This document shows positions 1-9,054 of a stretch of DNA of 64,000 bases, piece after piece. Position 1 is the stretch's first letter, and each line of letters opens with the position of its first letter. This DNA comes from Tropicibacter sp. Alg240-R139 (GTDB taxonomy: Bacteria; Pseudomonadota; Alphaproteobacteria; Rhodobacterales; Rhodobacteraceae). The stretch spans positions 1,078,191-1,142,190 of the forward strand of contig NZ_UNRA01000001.1 of the NCBI RefSeq assembly GCF_900537075.1. The letters are read 5' to 3'. Under the pieces are notes generated by a model. That model was not told the origin of the DNA. It searched no databases and was given only the letters and a program-made list of their open reading frames with translations. A program made the position numbers and the translations under genes.

Positions 1-678
1 GTCGATCATCTCGATCTTGGAGCGGTGCAACATGATCTCTTCGACGGTTCGGTCGCTCAGGTCCAGCGCGCCCAGGATGCGGTCGCGGTCTTCTTTTTCG
101 ACGACGCCTTCGGAGTGACCCAGTTGCAGGGCACCCGCGATTTCTTCGCGCACGGCCAGCATATGGCTGTCGGGATCCACTTTGACCCCAAACAGGGCCA
201 ACACACCGCGCACCAGCACACGCACAACCCCGACAATTGGTGAAAACAACGTTACAAGAACACTGATCACCGGGGCGACGGCTGCGGCGGCCTTTTCGGC
301 GTTGATGATGGCATAGGTCTTGGGCAGAACCTCGGCAAAGACCAGAACCAGCAAGGTCATGACCAAGGTTGCCAAAGCCACGCCGCTTTCTCCAAAGATT
401 CGGGTAAACAGCGCCGTCGCGAGCGACGCGGCCAAGATGTTGACCAGGTTGTTGCCCAGCAAGACCGAACCGATCAGGCGTTCGTTGTCCTCGGTGATGT
501 CCAACGCCTTTTGCGCCCCGCGCGAGCCCTTGTCGGCCTGCGCGCGCAGCTTCCCACGGGATGAGGCCGTCAATGCGGTCTCGGAGCCAGAGAAAAAGCC
601 AGAAAGAACAAGAAGTAAGAGGATCGAGCCTACGCTAATCCAGAAAGCGCTGTCAATCACAGTAGGGGTCGGGTCCAT
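1..678 (-). CDS. CNNM/HlyC-CorC family membrane protein, truncated by window edge
   Basis: The reading frame is open from ATG at 678 to the left window edge, giving 226 N-terminal residues and no stop. The N-terminus has a membrane segment followed by the DUF21/CNNM signature GFFSGSETALTASSR, then a motif resembling LLGNNLVNILAASLATAL and VFAEVLPKTYA, all hallmarks of the CNNM transmembrane domain. The last visible part (HMLAVREEIAGALQLGHSEG, then DRDRILGALDLSDRTVEEIM) is the linker that leads into the paired CBS domains, which lie outside the window. Family members are linked to Mg2+/Co2+ homeostasis or efflux; the exact substrate cannot be read here. It is co-oriented with xerD 64 bases upstream, and this gene order is familiar in Rhodobacteraceae. 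Confidence 0.88.
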   Translation of the reverse strand, partial: MDPTPTVIDSAFWISVGSILLLLVLSGFFSGSETALTASSRGKLRAQADKGSRGAQKALDITEDNERLIGSVLLGNNLVNILAASLATALFTRIFGESGVALATLVMTLLVLVFAEVLPKTYAIINAEKAAAAVAPVISVLVTLFSPIVGVVRVLVRGVLALFGVKVDPDSHMLAVREEIAGALQLGHSEGVVEKEDRDRILGALDLSDRTVEEIMLHRSKIEMID

Positions 679-742
679 TGGTCCTATATAAATCCTTGAT
701 GCTCATCCCGTTATGGGGATGGCTGAGTTCGCAATCAAGGGG

Positions 743-1702
743 TTACTCAATCTTCTTCTTGTCGCTGTCATTGGCCAGTGGATGGTGTTCCAGAACCAAT
801 TCGGCCAACCGCTCGTCCAGCACATGGGTGTAGATTTCGGTCGTGGCGACGTCCGCATGACCCAGTAGCGTCTGAATGGAACGCAAGTCGGCGCCGTTGG
901 CCAGAAGATGCGTGGCAAAGGCATGGCGCAGGGTATGGGGAGTGACTTTTTCAGGCGAAACACCGCCCTCAACGGCAAATTCTTTGATGAGCAGATAGAA
1001 CCGATGCCGTGTCAAATGCCCTAGCTTGCCACGCGAAGGGAACAGGAACTTGGATCGGCTGCCGCCTTTGGCGACGGCCTTGTCCTCGGTCTCGTCCCGT
1101 GCGGCCAACCACAGGGTCAGCGCGTTTCGGGCCGGGGGCGACAGCGGAACCATGCGTTCCTTGCCACCTTTGCCCAGGATTAGCAGCATGCGAGGATCAC
1201 CCCGCGCGGACGAGGCGGGCAGGGAAACCAGTTCGGTCACGCGCATACCGGTGGCATAGAGCAGTTCCATCAAGCAAACGTTGCGCAGCCGGTCGTGCAG
1301 GGTGCGGCCTGAATTGCGCGCAGCATCCAGCAGACGGTCGACCTCGACTACCTCAAGCGTCTTGGGCAGGCGCTTGTCCCGGCCCGGTCCCTTGATCTGA
1401 ATCGCAGGGTTGTCGGATCGCCAACCTTCTTCAAAAGCAAAGCGATAGATCTGTTTGATTGCCGACAACCGCCGCGCGCGGGTCGATTTGGCCAAGCCTT
1501 GCGCGTCGCAATTGATCAGATAAGCCTCGACCAGTTCCTGGTCTGCGGACGCGAAGTCGCGCTTACGGTGTTCGATCCAGCCCGCAAAGTCCTTGAGATC
1601 GCGGCCATAGGCCAACAACGTGTTTGTTGCAGCCCCCAATTCGGCAGCTTGCGCTTCGAGGAAGCTGGAAATCCATTGGTCGGATGTAGCAGGTGCAGGC
1701 AT
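743..1702 (-). CDS. xerD: tyrosine recombinase XerD
   Basis: This 319-residue protein is a tyrosine site-specific recombinase of the XerC/XerD type, which resolves chromosome dimers at dif with its partner and FtsK. The N-terminal SAM-like core-binding domain spans about residues 5-95 and the catalytic domain about 115-305. The full catalytic set is visible: Arg154 (TGMRVTEL), Lys178 (LGKGGKER), His256 and Arg259 (PHTLRH), His282 (LLGHAD) and nucleophile Tyr291 (EIYTHV). Length is normal for XerD. XerD rather than XerC is inferred from similarity and from its position next to aroK-aroB, as in other Rhodobacteraceae. It starts 4 bases after the stop of the secreted protein gene, so the two are probably co-transcribed. 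Confidence 0.9.
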   Translation of the reverse strand: MPAPATSDQWISSFLEAQAAELGAATNTLLAYGRDLKDFAGWIEHRKRDFASADQELVEAYLINCDAQGLAKSTRARRLSAIKQIYRFAFEEGWRSDNPAIQIKGPGRDKRLPKTLEVVEVDRLLDAARNSGRTLHDRLRNVCLMELLYATGMRVTELVSLPASSARGDPRMLLILGKGGKERMVPLSPPARNALTLWLAARDETEDKAVAKGGSRSKFLFPSRGKLGHLTRHRFYLLIKEFAVEGGVSPEKVTPHTLRHAFATHLLANGADLRSIQTLLGHADVATTEIYTHVLDERLAELVLEHHPLANDSDKKKIE

Positions 1703-1706
1703 GGTG

Positions 1707-3230
1707 CTATCCCCGGCCCAAGAGCATCAGTTGCAAAGCCGCCCGGCGCGCCGTGTCCTCCAACCCCACCGATCGGAACGTAGCCAGCGCCGACGTCAGG
1801 TCCGCCTGATTGCCACGAGCGCCGCGAATGAACAGGTCCATCGCCATCAAGATCCCTTCACCCAAATGACCGCTTTCGATGGTGCGTTGCACGTCCATTG
1901 GCAGTTCTGGATTATCGGCAAATCCGTCCGAAATCGCCTGCGACTGTTTGTTCGGCGCAAAGGCGCGCCCTGGGTCACCTTGCGCCAGGGCGGCCAGGAA
2001 GGTGTGCATCTGCGAGTTGCTGGGCGGATTGCGCGCAGCATCTTCATATGTGTCAGCCAGCAGGCGAATGCGCCAGGCCAGGCTTGCGGCGTCAGGATCG
2101 GATAGCCGCTGGGTCGCCAGTTGATCGGCGAACAGGTCGGCAAAGGCGACCTCGAGCTGTACATCCTTCATTGCCTTCCAAACAGTGCTGAGTGCCTTGC
2201 CAATGGCGACCTCATTGCCGGTGCTCAGCGCCGTTTCAAATCTCTGCACGGCGCGCACCCGGTCCCAAACACCACCCGAGGCGGCGGCCTGCCGGTCGGT
2301 ATAAAGCCCCAGCAGATGGTTGGGGGTCAAAGCACCTATGCGGGTCAACCGCTCAGCGGCCTCCAGCTGCGCCTTCCACCCAGCAATGTCACGCAAGTCG
2401 GCAGTGGCAAAGGCGCGTGGCAAAGACGCGGTTGGCAAACGCTCGCCAATCGTTTCGAACAGGCGAAAAGTCAGCGGGTCTGGCCTTTGTGGTTGTGGCA
2501 GGGGCGGGGCACCCTCAAAGATGTCAGGGCTTAGAAACCGATCAAGCAGCGCCAGCTCTTCGGGTGGTAACAGTTCCAGCGCATGGGCGGTTTCCAGTGT
2601 CAGCACAGCTGATTGCCAATCGCCCAGACGGGCCTTGCAAAAGATCTGGTGGCGGTAATCGTTGGACAAGTAGGGCGCCGCGATCAACGCCCCGCAAGCG
2701 CGATCTTCGTCTCCGGTAAGCAGCGTGGCGTCGAACCAGCGCTGAAACCGGTCCTTGGTGTCGGTGGGCCCCGCCAGTTGCACCAGGGCTTGTGTCGGAT
2801 CGACAGCACCCAATTGCATCAATCGATTCAGACGGGCCAACAGCATGGCCTCGCCCGCAGCGGCGCCTTGGGGAGCGCGCGTTTCGGATAGCAGTAGGGT
2901 AAAAAGAAGCGTCTGCATTGCCGGGCTACCGCGCACGTTGATGCGGTCGATCATCTCGGCCAGCCGTTCAGGATCACTGCCCGACCACAGATCAACTGGC
3001 AAGCCGGTCACGTTTGATGCAACAAGCCCCAAGGGGGGTGTCAGCGCCTCAAGCGGCGTGGTTTCGATTTCGGGACCAAGACCAGATTTGGATACCGGCG
3101 GCTCAAGCAATACAGTGCCCGGCAGGTTCACCGGGGCAGTTTGTTTCAACCAATCGATTGCGGAAAGCGGTTGCTGGGCCAAACCGACGGCTGGAACGCA
3201 AAACAGAAAAAGGAAAACGCTAGTCCGCAT
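1707..3230 (-). CDS. conserved secreted protein of unknown function
   Basis: This 507-residue protein begins with a typical Sec signal peptide (hydrophobic FLFLFCVPAVG, cleavage likely after GLAQ near residue 19), so it should be periplasmic. The rest is Ala/Leu-rich and mostly helical, with repeated short amphipathic segments such as AERLTRIGAL, LLARLNRLMQLGAV and DTARRAALQLMLLG. This suggests TPR- or Sel1-like helical repeats, but no canonical repeat could be counted. No catalytic motif was seen. It overlaps the upstream membrane microprotein by 11 bases and ends 4 bases before xerD, so the three form a tight unit. Function is unknown. Confidence 0.75.
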   Translation of the reverse strand: MRTSVFLFLFCVPAVGLAQQPLSAIDWLKQTAPVNLPGTVLLEPPVSKSGLGPEIETTPLEALTPPLGLVASNVTGLPVDLWSGSDPERLAEMIDRINVRGSPAMQTLLFTLLLSETRAPQGAAAGEAMLLARLNRLMQLGAVDPTQALVQLAGPTDTKDRFQRWFDATLLTGDEDRACGALIAAPYLSNDYRHQIFCKARLGDWQSAVLTLETAHALELLPPEELALLDRFLSPDIFEGAPPLPQPQRPDPLTFRLFETIGERLPTASLPRAFATADLRDIAGWKAQLEAAERLTRIGALTPNHLLGLYTDRQAAASGGVWDRVRAVQRFETALSTGNEVAIGKALSTVWKAMKDVQLEVAFADLFADQLATQRLSDPDAASLAWRIRLLADTYEDAARNPPSNSQMHTFLAALAQGDPGRAFAPNKQSQAISDGFADNPELPMDVQRTIESGHLGEGILMAMDLFIRGARGNQADLTSALATFRSVGLEDTARRAALQLMLLGRG

Positions 3231-3369
3231 TCAATATCACCGGTTGCGTTATCTCGGACTGTGGCGCCGAAAAGTCGACGCCAAAGAAGGGGCCAACGTA
3301 AGCATATCCTACCAATCCGATTACACACAGACACAGGACATACACCAGAAATTTGATCAAGCGACCCAT
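3220..3369 (-). CDS. single-span membrane microprotein (49 aa)
   Basis: A 49-residue frame opens with ATG at 3369 (MGRLIKFLVYVLC) and closes with TAG at 3220. It has a basic N-terminus and one strong membrane helix (about residues 5-25), followed by a short periplasmic tail ending in TQPVILNAD. Its last 11 bases overlap the start of the 507-residue secreted protein in another frame, which is a strong translational-coupling arrangement and the main argument that it is real. It lies divergent from aroK with about 80 bases between start codons. No domain is recognised; a small membrane partner of the secreted protein is an inference only. Confidence 0.6.
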   Translation of the reverse strand: MGRLIKFLVYVLCLCVIGLVGYAYVGPFFGVDFSAPQSEITQPVILNAD

Positions 3370-3448
3370 TACGCCTCGCAGCCTCAATTTGTTCTTTTGA
3401 CCAAGTTATAACTGGCCTTTTTCACAAGATCACGTCATTCACTGAAGA

Positions 3449-4048
3449 ATGAGTGAAATTGAGCATAACACGGCCCATAGCCCTGCAAATAACCTTGGGG
3501 ACAACGACCTTAAAGTCAGGAAAACCATAGTCATGGTGGGCATGATGGGTGCCGGCAAAACGGCAGTGGGGCGCGCTTTGGCCGTGCGGTTGGGGGTTCC
3601 TTTCCTTGATAGCGATGCCGAAATCGAATCAGCAGCCAACATGTCGATACCTGAGATTTTCGAGCGCGATGGAGAGCCATTCTTTCGCGCCAAGGAAAGT
3701 CAGGTGATCGGGCGGTTGCTGGAAGATACGTGTTGCGTGCTCTCGACTGGTGGTGGGGCGTTTTTGTCGCCCGAAAACCGCGCAATGATTTCCGAGCGTG
3801 GCGCGTCGGTCTGGCTTAAGGCCGATCTGGACGTGTTGTGGAACCGGGTCCGGCACAAGGACACGCGCCCGCTGCTGCGCACATCTGACCCGCGTGCGAC
3901 GTTGCGCGCCTTGTACGAGGCGCGCGTACCGCTTTATGCGCAGGCAGATCTGATTGCCGTTTCTGATGGCGAGGCGTCGATCGAGGAAATGGTGGATCGG
4001 GTGATCGAGGTTTTGAAAACCCGCCCGGATGTTGTCGAGCAAGGATAG
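3449..4048 (+). CDS. aroK: shikimate kinase
   Basis: This is a 199-residue P-loop kinase that phosphorylates shikimate at the 3-hydroxyl, step five of the chorismate pathway. The Walker A motif GMMGAGKT is at residues 31-38, the shikimate/Mg-binding FLDSD motif ends at Asp56, and the GGGAF motif (LSTGGGAFLSP) follows. The lid and adenine region RPLLRTSDP is also present. The N-terminal extension of about 25 residues before the first strand is polar and may be overcalled; a Met further in would also serve. It is followed 6 bases later by aroB, the usual pair. Confidence 0.93.
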   Translation: MSEIEHNTAHSPANNLGDNDLKVRKTIVMVGMMGAGKTAVGRALAVRLGVPFLDSDAEIESAANMSIPEIFERDGEPFFRAKESQVIGRLLEDTCCVLSTGGGAFLSPENRAMISERGASVWLKADLDVLWNRVRHKDTRPLLRTSDPRATLRALYEARVPLYAQADLIAVSDGEASIEEMVDRVIEVLKTRPDVVEQG

Positions 4049-4054
4049 AAGTTG

Positions 4055-5167
4055 ATGCAGCAAGTGGTACATGTCGATCTGGGTCAACGGTCTTATGATG
4101 TTCAGATCGGGCCAGGCCTGATTGATCAGGCGGGTGACTGGATCGCGCCGCTGCTAACGCGCCCGCGTGTTGCTGTGTTGACGGACGAAAACGTAGCGGA
4201 ACTGCATTTGGACGCCCTGCGTCAAGGTCTGGCCAAGGCCGGGGTTGAAATGGTGTCGCTTGCGTTGCCTGCGGGGGAAGGCACCAAGCGTTGGCCGCAA
4301 TTCACCCGAGCCGTCGAATGGCTGCTGGAACAAAAGATCGAACGCAACGACATCGTTGTCGCCTTTGGCGGCGGGGTCATTGGTGACTTGGCCGGGTTTG
4401 CAGCGGCTGTACTGCGGCGTGGGGTGCGGTTTGTGCAAATCCCAACTTCGCTGCTGGCTCAGGTCGACAGTTCGGTTGGCGGCAAGACCGGCATCAACGC
4501 GCCTGCGGGCAAGAACTTGATTGGTGCGTTTCACCAACCTTCTCTGGTGCTGGCCGACACGGCCGTTCTAGGTACGCTCACAGCGCGGGATTTCCTGGCC
4601 GGCTACGGCGAGGTTGTGAAATATGGCCTGCTGGAAGACGCTGATTTCTTTGACTGGTTGGAACATCAAGGCCCTGTGCTGGCTGCCGGTGATATGATCG
4701 CTCGGGTCGAGGCCGTCACACGCTCGGTCCAGATGAAGGCCGACATCGTCTCGCGTGACGAGACAGAGCAGGGCGAGCGTGCGCTGCTGAACCTTGGGCA
4801 CACCTTTTGTCACGCGCTTGAGGCGGCGACGGATTATTCCGACCGGCTGCTGCACGGCGAAGGCGTGGCCATCGGCTGTGCCCTTGCGTTTGAACTGTCG
4901 TCCCGTCTGGGCCTGTGCTCGCAAGAGGATCCAAGCCGCGTGCGTGCCCACCTAAAAGCGATGGGAATGAAGACCGATCTGGCCGACATTCCCGGAGAGC
5001 TGCCAAACGCCCAAGCATTGGTCGATCTGATGGGGCAGGACAAAAAGGTGGTTGATGGCCAGCTGCGCTTTATCCTGGCACGCGGGATTGGCGAGGCGTT
5101 TGTGACTGCGGATGTGCCGCCCGACGCGGTTGTTCAGGTGCTCGAGGATGCACTGGCGACTGCCTAA
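4055..5167 (+). CDS. aroB: 3-dehydroquinate synthase
   Basis: This 370-residue enzyme converts DAHP to 3-dehydroquinate, the second step of the chorismate pathway, using NAD+ and a divalent metal. The NAD-binding GGGVIGDLAGFAAA motif, the PTSLLAQVDSSVGGKTG active-site stretch and the metal ligands of GEVVKYGLL, NLGHTFCHALE and LLHGEGVAIG are all present. An in-frame TTG lies one codon upstream, but ATG at 4055 is preferred because AAGGA sits 9 bases upstream of it. It follows aroK on the same transcript and converges on the S2P gene with a 4-base gap. Confidence 0.95.
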   Translation: MQQVVHVDLGQRSYDVQIGPGLIDQAGDWIAPLLTRPRVAVLTDENVAELHLDALRQGLAKAGVEMVSLALPAGEGTKRWPQFTRAVEWLLEQKIERNDIVVAFGGGVIGDLAGFAAAVLRRGVRFVQIPTSLLAQVDSSVGGKTGINAPAGKNLIGAFHQPSLVLADTAVLGTLTARDFLAGYGEVVKYGLLEDADFFDWLEHQGPVLAAGDMIARVEAVTRSVQMKADIVSRDETEQGERALLNLGHTFCHALEAATDYSDRLLHGEGVAIGCALAFELSSRLGLCSQEDPSRVRAHLKAMGMKTDLADIPGELPNAQALVDLMGQDKKVVDGQLRFILARGIGEAFVTADVPPDAVVQVLEDALATA

Positions 5168-5171
5168 AAAG

Positions 5172-6242
5172 TTAGCGCCCTTTTATGATCATCAGCTCGC
5201 CAACATTCTCACGCGTGATATAGCCAATCAGCTGCCCGTCAGGGGTGCAGACGGCCACGGCGGCGGCACCTTCGTGCAGCGAGCCAAGTACAGCCTCCAA
5301 TCCGGTGGTCAGCGGCACACGCGGGATATTGGTGTCGATGATCTCACGCACGGATGTGTTGCGCGGGGTGTCCTCGGCCAGCACTTGAAACAGCCGCTCA
5401 CGAGTGACGAACCCCAACAGATAACCCTGATGGTCAACCACTGGAAACTCATGCTGGGTTGTGCGGATCACCGCATCTGCGGTGGTGGTCAGAGTGTCAT
5501 CCGGGCTTAGCCGCTCAAAGCTGGTGATCATGGCGTCGCGTGCCAGCAACCTGCGCGAGATCGAGCGCATGGCAACGTCCTGATTTTCGGCATTGGCCGC
5601 GACGAAAACAAAGACCGCAATCAGCACGAGCACTGGATTGCCGGTCATCAACCCGCTGAAACCCAACAGCACAGCCACTACCTGGCCCGCGATCGAGGCG
5701 ATGCGCGTGGCCCGCACCCTGTCCATTGTTAGACAAAGAAAGGCGCGAAACACCCGGCCACCGTCCATCGGAAAGGCGGGGATCATGTTGAAAATGGCCA
5801 AAAACAGGTTCACCACCGCCAGCCGCGACATGAAATCCGCAGCCGGGGTGTCAATGTTGTTGAGCGTGTCGAATTGAGGCCAGGCCCCCAGCAAGATCAA
5901 CACGCCCCAGATCACAACGTTCACCGCAGGACCGGCTAGCGCGACGGCGATTTCTTGCGCTGGTTTCTCAGGCATCCGTTCCAGCCGAGCCAGACCGCCG
6001 ATGGGCAGCAACGTGATGTCCGGTGTCTTGACCCCATAGCGCCGCGCCATCAGGGCATGGCCAAACTCATGCGCCAGAACACATGCAAAAAGGGCCAGCA
6101 CAAAAGCGATGTTTTCAATCGCCCCTGGCCAGCCCTGATTTGAATAGGCCCGCAGGCCAACCCATGCGAGCAAAAGGAAGAAGGTGACATGTATCCTGAG
6201 GTCCGAGCCCAAAAGGCGTCCCACAGAAAAGGACCATGTCAT
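5172..6242 (-). CDS. site-2 protease family membrane metalloprotease with CBS domains
   Basis: This 356-residue protein belongs to the S2P/M50 family of intramembrane zinc proteases with a C-terminal pair of CBS domains (MJ0392 type). The zinc motif HEFGH is at residues 58-62 in the second hydrophobic segment, and the third ligand lies in NMIPAFPMDGGR (Asp160). Four to six membrane segments fill residues 15-225. CBS motifs occupy about 240-350, with TAHEFPVVDH-like strands (TQHEFPVVDHQG) and AAVAVCTPDGQLIGYITREN. Substrate and role are unknown; CBS domains suggest control by adenine nucleotides. It sits 21 bases downstream of ssb, in the same direction. Confidence 0.87.
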   Translation of the reverse strand: MTWSFSVGRLLGSDLRIHVTFFLLLAWVGLRAYSNQGWPGAIENIAFVLALFACVLAHEFGHALMARRYGVKTPDITLLPIGGLARLERMPEKPAQEIAVALAGPAVNVVIWGVLILLGAWPQFDTLNNIDTPAADFMSRLAVVNLFLAIFNMIPAFPMDGGRVFRAFLCLTMDRVRATRIASIAGQVVAVLLGFSGLMTGNPVLVLIAVFVFVAANAENQDVAMRSISRRLLARDAMITSFERLSPDDTLTTTADAVIRTTQHEFPVVDHQGYLLGFVTRERLFQVLAEDTPRNTSVREIIDTNIPRVPLTTGLEAVLGSLHEGAAAVAVCTPDGQLIGYITRENVGELMIIKGR

Positions 6243-6263
6243 GCGCGTCCTCCTAGTGCGTCA

Positions 6264-6815
6264 TTAGAACGGGATCTCGTCGTCGTCGATGCTACCCGAT
6301 GCTGGTCCACGACCGCCGCCGCCACCTTGGCCACCTTGATTGCCGCCACCATAGGGATCGCCGCCACCCGCAGGGCCGCTGTCATAGCCGCCGCCACCGT
6401 AACCGCCACCTTGGCCGCCGCCGCCGCCATAGCCGCCGCCACCACCACCACCGCCGCCTTCGCCACGACCGTCCAGCATGGTCAGGGTCGAACCGAAGCC
6501 CTGCAACACAACCTCGGTCGAATAGCGGTCCTGACCCGATTGGTCCTGCCATTTGCGGGTTTGCAGCTGCCCTTCGACATAAACCTTTGACCCTTTTTTC
6601 AGATACTGCTCGGCGACGCGCACGAGACCCTCGTTGAAGATCGCGACCGAGTGCCACTCGGTCCGTTCACGGCGTTCGCCGGTGTTGCGGTCTTTCCAGT
6701 TTTCTGAGGTTGCGATGCGCAGATTGCACACCTTGCCGCCGTTCTGGAACGACCGCACCTCGGGGTCGCGGCCCAGGTTGCCGATGAGAATGACTTTGTT
6801 GACTGAGCCAGCCAT
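6264..6815 (-). CDS. ssb: single-stranded DNA-binding protein
   Basis: This 183-residue SSB has the OB-fold in residues 1-110, starting [20 protein letters not shown] and including [22 protein letters not shown]-type strands. A glycine-rich linker follows (about 118-168, runs of Gly with Tyr and Gln), then the acidic tip DDDEIPF that recruits replication and repair partners. The linker is long and almost pure Gly, which is usual in alphaproteobacteria. The gene starts well after a 215-base intergenic region and leads into the S2P gene. A dyad lies 30-50 bases upstream of its start. Confidence 0.96.
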   Translation of the reverse strand: MAGSVNKVILIGNLGRDPEVRSFQNGGKVCNLRIATSENWKDRNTGERRERTEWHSVAIFNEGLVRVAEQYLKKGSKVYVEGQLQTRKWQDQSGQDRYSTEVVLQGFGSTLTMLDGRGEGGGGGGGGGYGGGGGQGGGYGGGGYDSGPAGGGDPYGGGNQGGQGGGGGRGPASGSIDDDEIPF

Positions 6816-6844
6816 GGTTTTCCCCGTGTTGTTTTTGTCTGCGT

Positions 6845-6865
6845 AAACCGAATCTGTTTCGGTTT
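6845..6865. promoter_or_regulatory. 8-bp inverted repeat upstream of ssb
   Basis: AAACCGAA and TTCGGTTT form a perfect 8-bp dyad with a 5-base spacer (TCTGT), 30 bases upstream of the ssb start. It could be an operator or a hairpin in the ssb leader. It does not match the GTTC-N7-GTTC LexA box. Function unassigned. Confidence 0.4.
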
Positions 6866-7030
6866 GGTCAACAGACCCTATACGGCCTGCAACGTGGTTA
6901 AAACATCCGATCCTGGGCTGAAGCCCCGCAGATTCCCGCCCACGGGTCGCTGCTACTAAGGCAATGCTTTCAATCGTGCTAAAATACCCTATATTCCCGG
7001 TCGAGGTTGAACGATCAGGACAACAACAAC

Positions 7031-7609
7031 ATGCGCAGGCTTGGCCTTGGGATTATGGTTGTTTCGATGGGACTGACATCAGTTCCCGTCCACGCCGACA
7101 TGTTTTCCAACAAGAACCGTCGCGACATTTTTCGCAATCAAGCCAAGCTGCTCGATACCCGCGGGGCCAGCCAGTACGAAAATTCCACACGGCTGAAACC
7201 GCCAAGTGCTTATGGCACCTTTGACAAACGCTATACCGGCAAATATCGCGGCGAATACATGGATATGGCGCGCAAAGCTGCACGCCGTCATAATGTCCCC
7301 GAAGAGCTGTTTCTGCGTCTGGTGCAGCAGGAAAGCAACTGGAACCCTCATGCGAAATCGCACAAGGGGGCCTTGGGGCTGGCGCAATTGATGCCTGCCA
7401 CGGCCCGGTCGCTGGGGGTGAACCCCAAGGACCCGTATGAGAACCTTGATGGCGGGGCGCGGTATTTGTCGCGCCAGTACCGCAAGTTTAAATCCTGGCG
7501 CCTGGCGCTGGCTGCTTACAATGCAGGCCCCGAGGCGGTTGAACGGCATGGCGGCGTGCCGCCTTACAAAGAAACAAAGAATTACGTTAAAAAGATCTGG
7601 GGCAGCTGA
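7031..7609 (+). CDS. lytic murein transglycosylase, SLT domain
   Basis: This 192-residue exported protein carries a single SLT lysozyme-like domain that cleaves peptidoglycan glycan strands. ATG at 7031 is chosen over an upstream in-frame TTG because it starts a clean signal peptide ([14 protein letters not shown], cleavage near VHA at 22). The SLT domain covers about residues 78-185: catalytic Glu101 in [11 protein letters not shown], then [13 protein letters not shown], the [10 protein letters not shown] helix and [10 protein letters not shown]. There is no LysM or membrane anchor. It stands alone between ssb (divergent) and the cytochrome c peroxidase gene. Confidence 0.88.
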   Translation: MRRLGLGIMVVSMGLTSVPVHADMFSNKNRRDIFRNQAKLLDTRGASQYENSTRLKPPSAYGTFDKRYTGKYRGEYMDMARKAARRHNVPEELFLRLVQQESNWNPHAKSHKGALGLAQLMPATARSLGVNPKDPYENLDGGARYLSRQYRKFKSWRLALAAYNAGPEAVERHGGVPPYKETKNYVKKIWGS

Positions 7610-7646
7610 GGCTGCGTGACTCTTTTCTGACAAAAACACATGGGAA

Positions 7647-7660
7647 TTGCGCTGGATCAA
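7647..7660 (+). promoter_or_regulatory. FNR/Anr-like site upstream of cytochrome c peroxidase
   Basis: TTGCG-CTGG-ATCAA matches the FNR-type consensus TTGAT-N4-ATCAA at 8 of 10 positions. Its centre is about 65 bases upstream of the peroxidase start. If it acts as a class II site at -41.5, the transcript would begin near 7695, leaving a 24-base leader, which is plausible. Cytochrome c peroxidases are commonly FnrL targets in related bacteria; binding here is inferred. Confidence 0.45.
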
Positions 7661-7718
7661 GTTCCGGCTTAAGGGCCTGGGGCTAATTGATCTGGCCTGA
7701 CCTATCGGAGCCCTCTGC

Positions 7719-8870
7719 ATGTCCCTGACCCGTTTCAGCTTTGCCACTGCTATATCCGTGGCTGTGTTCCCATTGCAGGGCGCAACCGCGCCGTTCGACA
7801 GCATCGAGGCCTTGGGCGAGGCGCTGTTTTTCGACACCAACCTTTCGGCCAATCGCACACAAAGTTGTGCCAGCTGCCATGACCCCGAGGCGGGGTTTGC
7901 AGACCCGCGCGATACGGACGCAGGACAGGCCGTTTCACGTGGGGATGATGGGGCGTCTTTAGGGGACCGAAATGCACCGACAGCAAGTTATGCCGCGTTG
8001 ACGCCTGCGTTTCACCTGAATGAAGAAGGTGAGTGGGTCGGTGGCATGTTCTGGGACGGGCGCGAGCCTGATCTGGCCGGGCAGGCGGGGGGGCCGCCCC
8101 TGAACCCGATCGAGATGGGAATGACGGACAAACCGGCAGTCGCCATGCGTCTGGCTGAAAATGCAGGGTACGTCTCCGCGTTTCAAAACCTGTTTGAGGT
8201 GGACATCATCACCCAGCCCGATCAGGCCTTTGGGGCTATGACACAGGCCATAGCGGCCTTTGAAGAAACCGAGCAGTTCGCGCCCTTTGACAGTAAATAT
8301 GATCGCTACCTGCGCGGAGAAGTGGACTTGAGCCGGGACGAAGAGTTGGGTCGCGTGCTCTTCTTCTCGGAACAGTTCACCAACTGCAATCAGTGCCACC
8401 AATTGAAGACCAGCCCGTTGGACCCGGCCGAGACCTTTACCGATTATACCTATCGCAACATCGGCGTGCCTTCGAACCTGACCGCACGGGCCGTGAACGG
8501 CACGGCAAAGGACACCCAGGATCTGGGGCTTCTGGCAAACCCCTTGGTGGATGACCCGGCGCAGGGTGGCAAGTTCAAGGTACCTACGCTGCGCAATGTG
8601 GCCGTCACAGGTCCCTACATGCACAACGGAGTGTTCACCGACCTACGCACGGTCATTCTGTTTTACAACAAATACAACACCAAGGCCAAAGCGCGCCAGA
8701 TCAACCCCGAGACCGGCGAACCCTGGCGCTGGCCCGAAGTGCCGCAGAACTTGGCGGTCAAGGAGTTGACCCAAGGGCCGGCCCTGGACGATCAACGCAT
8801 CGACGCCCTTGTGGCGTTCCTGAAAACGCTCACGGACGCACGCTACGAACCGCTGCTGGAAGCGCGCTAG
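7719..8870 (+). CDS. di-haem cytochrome c peroxidase
   Basis: This 383-residue periplasmic enzyme reduces hydrogen peroxide with electrons from a small cytochrome c or similar donor. It has a signal peptide (hydrophobic ATAISVAVFPLQG, residues 10-22) and two c-type haem sites: CASCH at 50-54 for the peroxidatic haem and CNQCH at 223-227 for the electron-transfer haem. The conserved VPTLRNVAVTGPYMHNGVF-like block (KVPTLRNVAVTGPYMHNG) carries the distal Met ligand region typical of BCCP/MauG relatives. MauG-type chemistry cannot be excluded, but no methylamine dehydrogenase genes are nearby. Probably monocistronic. Confidence 0.9.
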   Translation: MSLTRFSFATAISVAVFPLQGATAPFDSIEALGEALFFDTNLSANRTQSCASCHDPEAGFADPRDTDAGQAVSRGDDGASLGDRNAPTASYAALTPAFHLNEEGEWVGGMFWDGREPDLAGQAGGPPLNPIEMGMTDKPAVAMRLAENAGYVSAFQNLFEVDIITQPDQAFGAMTQAIAAFEETEQFAPFDSKYDRYLRGEVDLSRDEELGRVLFFSEQFTNCNQCHQLKTSPLDPAETFTDYTYRNIGVPSNLTARAVNGTAKDTQDLGLLANPLVDDPAQGGKFKVPTLRNVAVTGPYMHNGVFTDLRTVILFYNKYNTKAKARQINPETGEPWRWPEVPQNLAVKELTQGPALDDQRIDALVAFLKTLTDARYEPLLEAR

Positions 8871-9054
8871 GCCAAACCGCAGAACAGCATACACTTTGCG
8901 TGATTGCTGCTTTTGCGCGGGCCTAGGTTGGAGGAGTTAGAAAGCCTCAACGTTCACAGGTCCGGCAATGTCTCACGTTGTGCCGAGTAGTTCAGTCGAA
9001 CTGCTGAAGAATTGGCGGATGTCTCGGATTGCGAAGAGCCACGAGCACGGTTGA

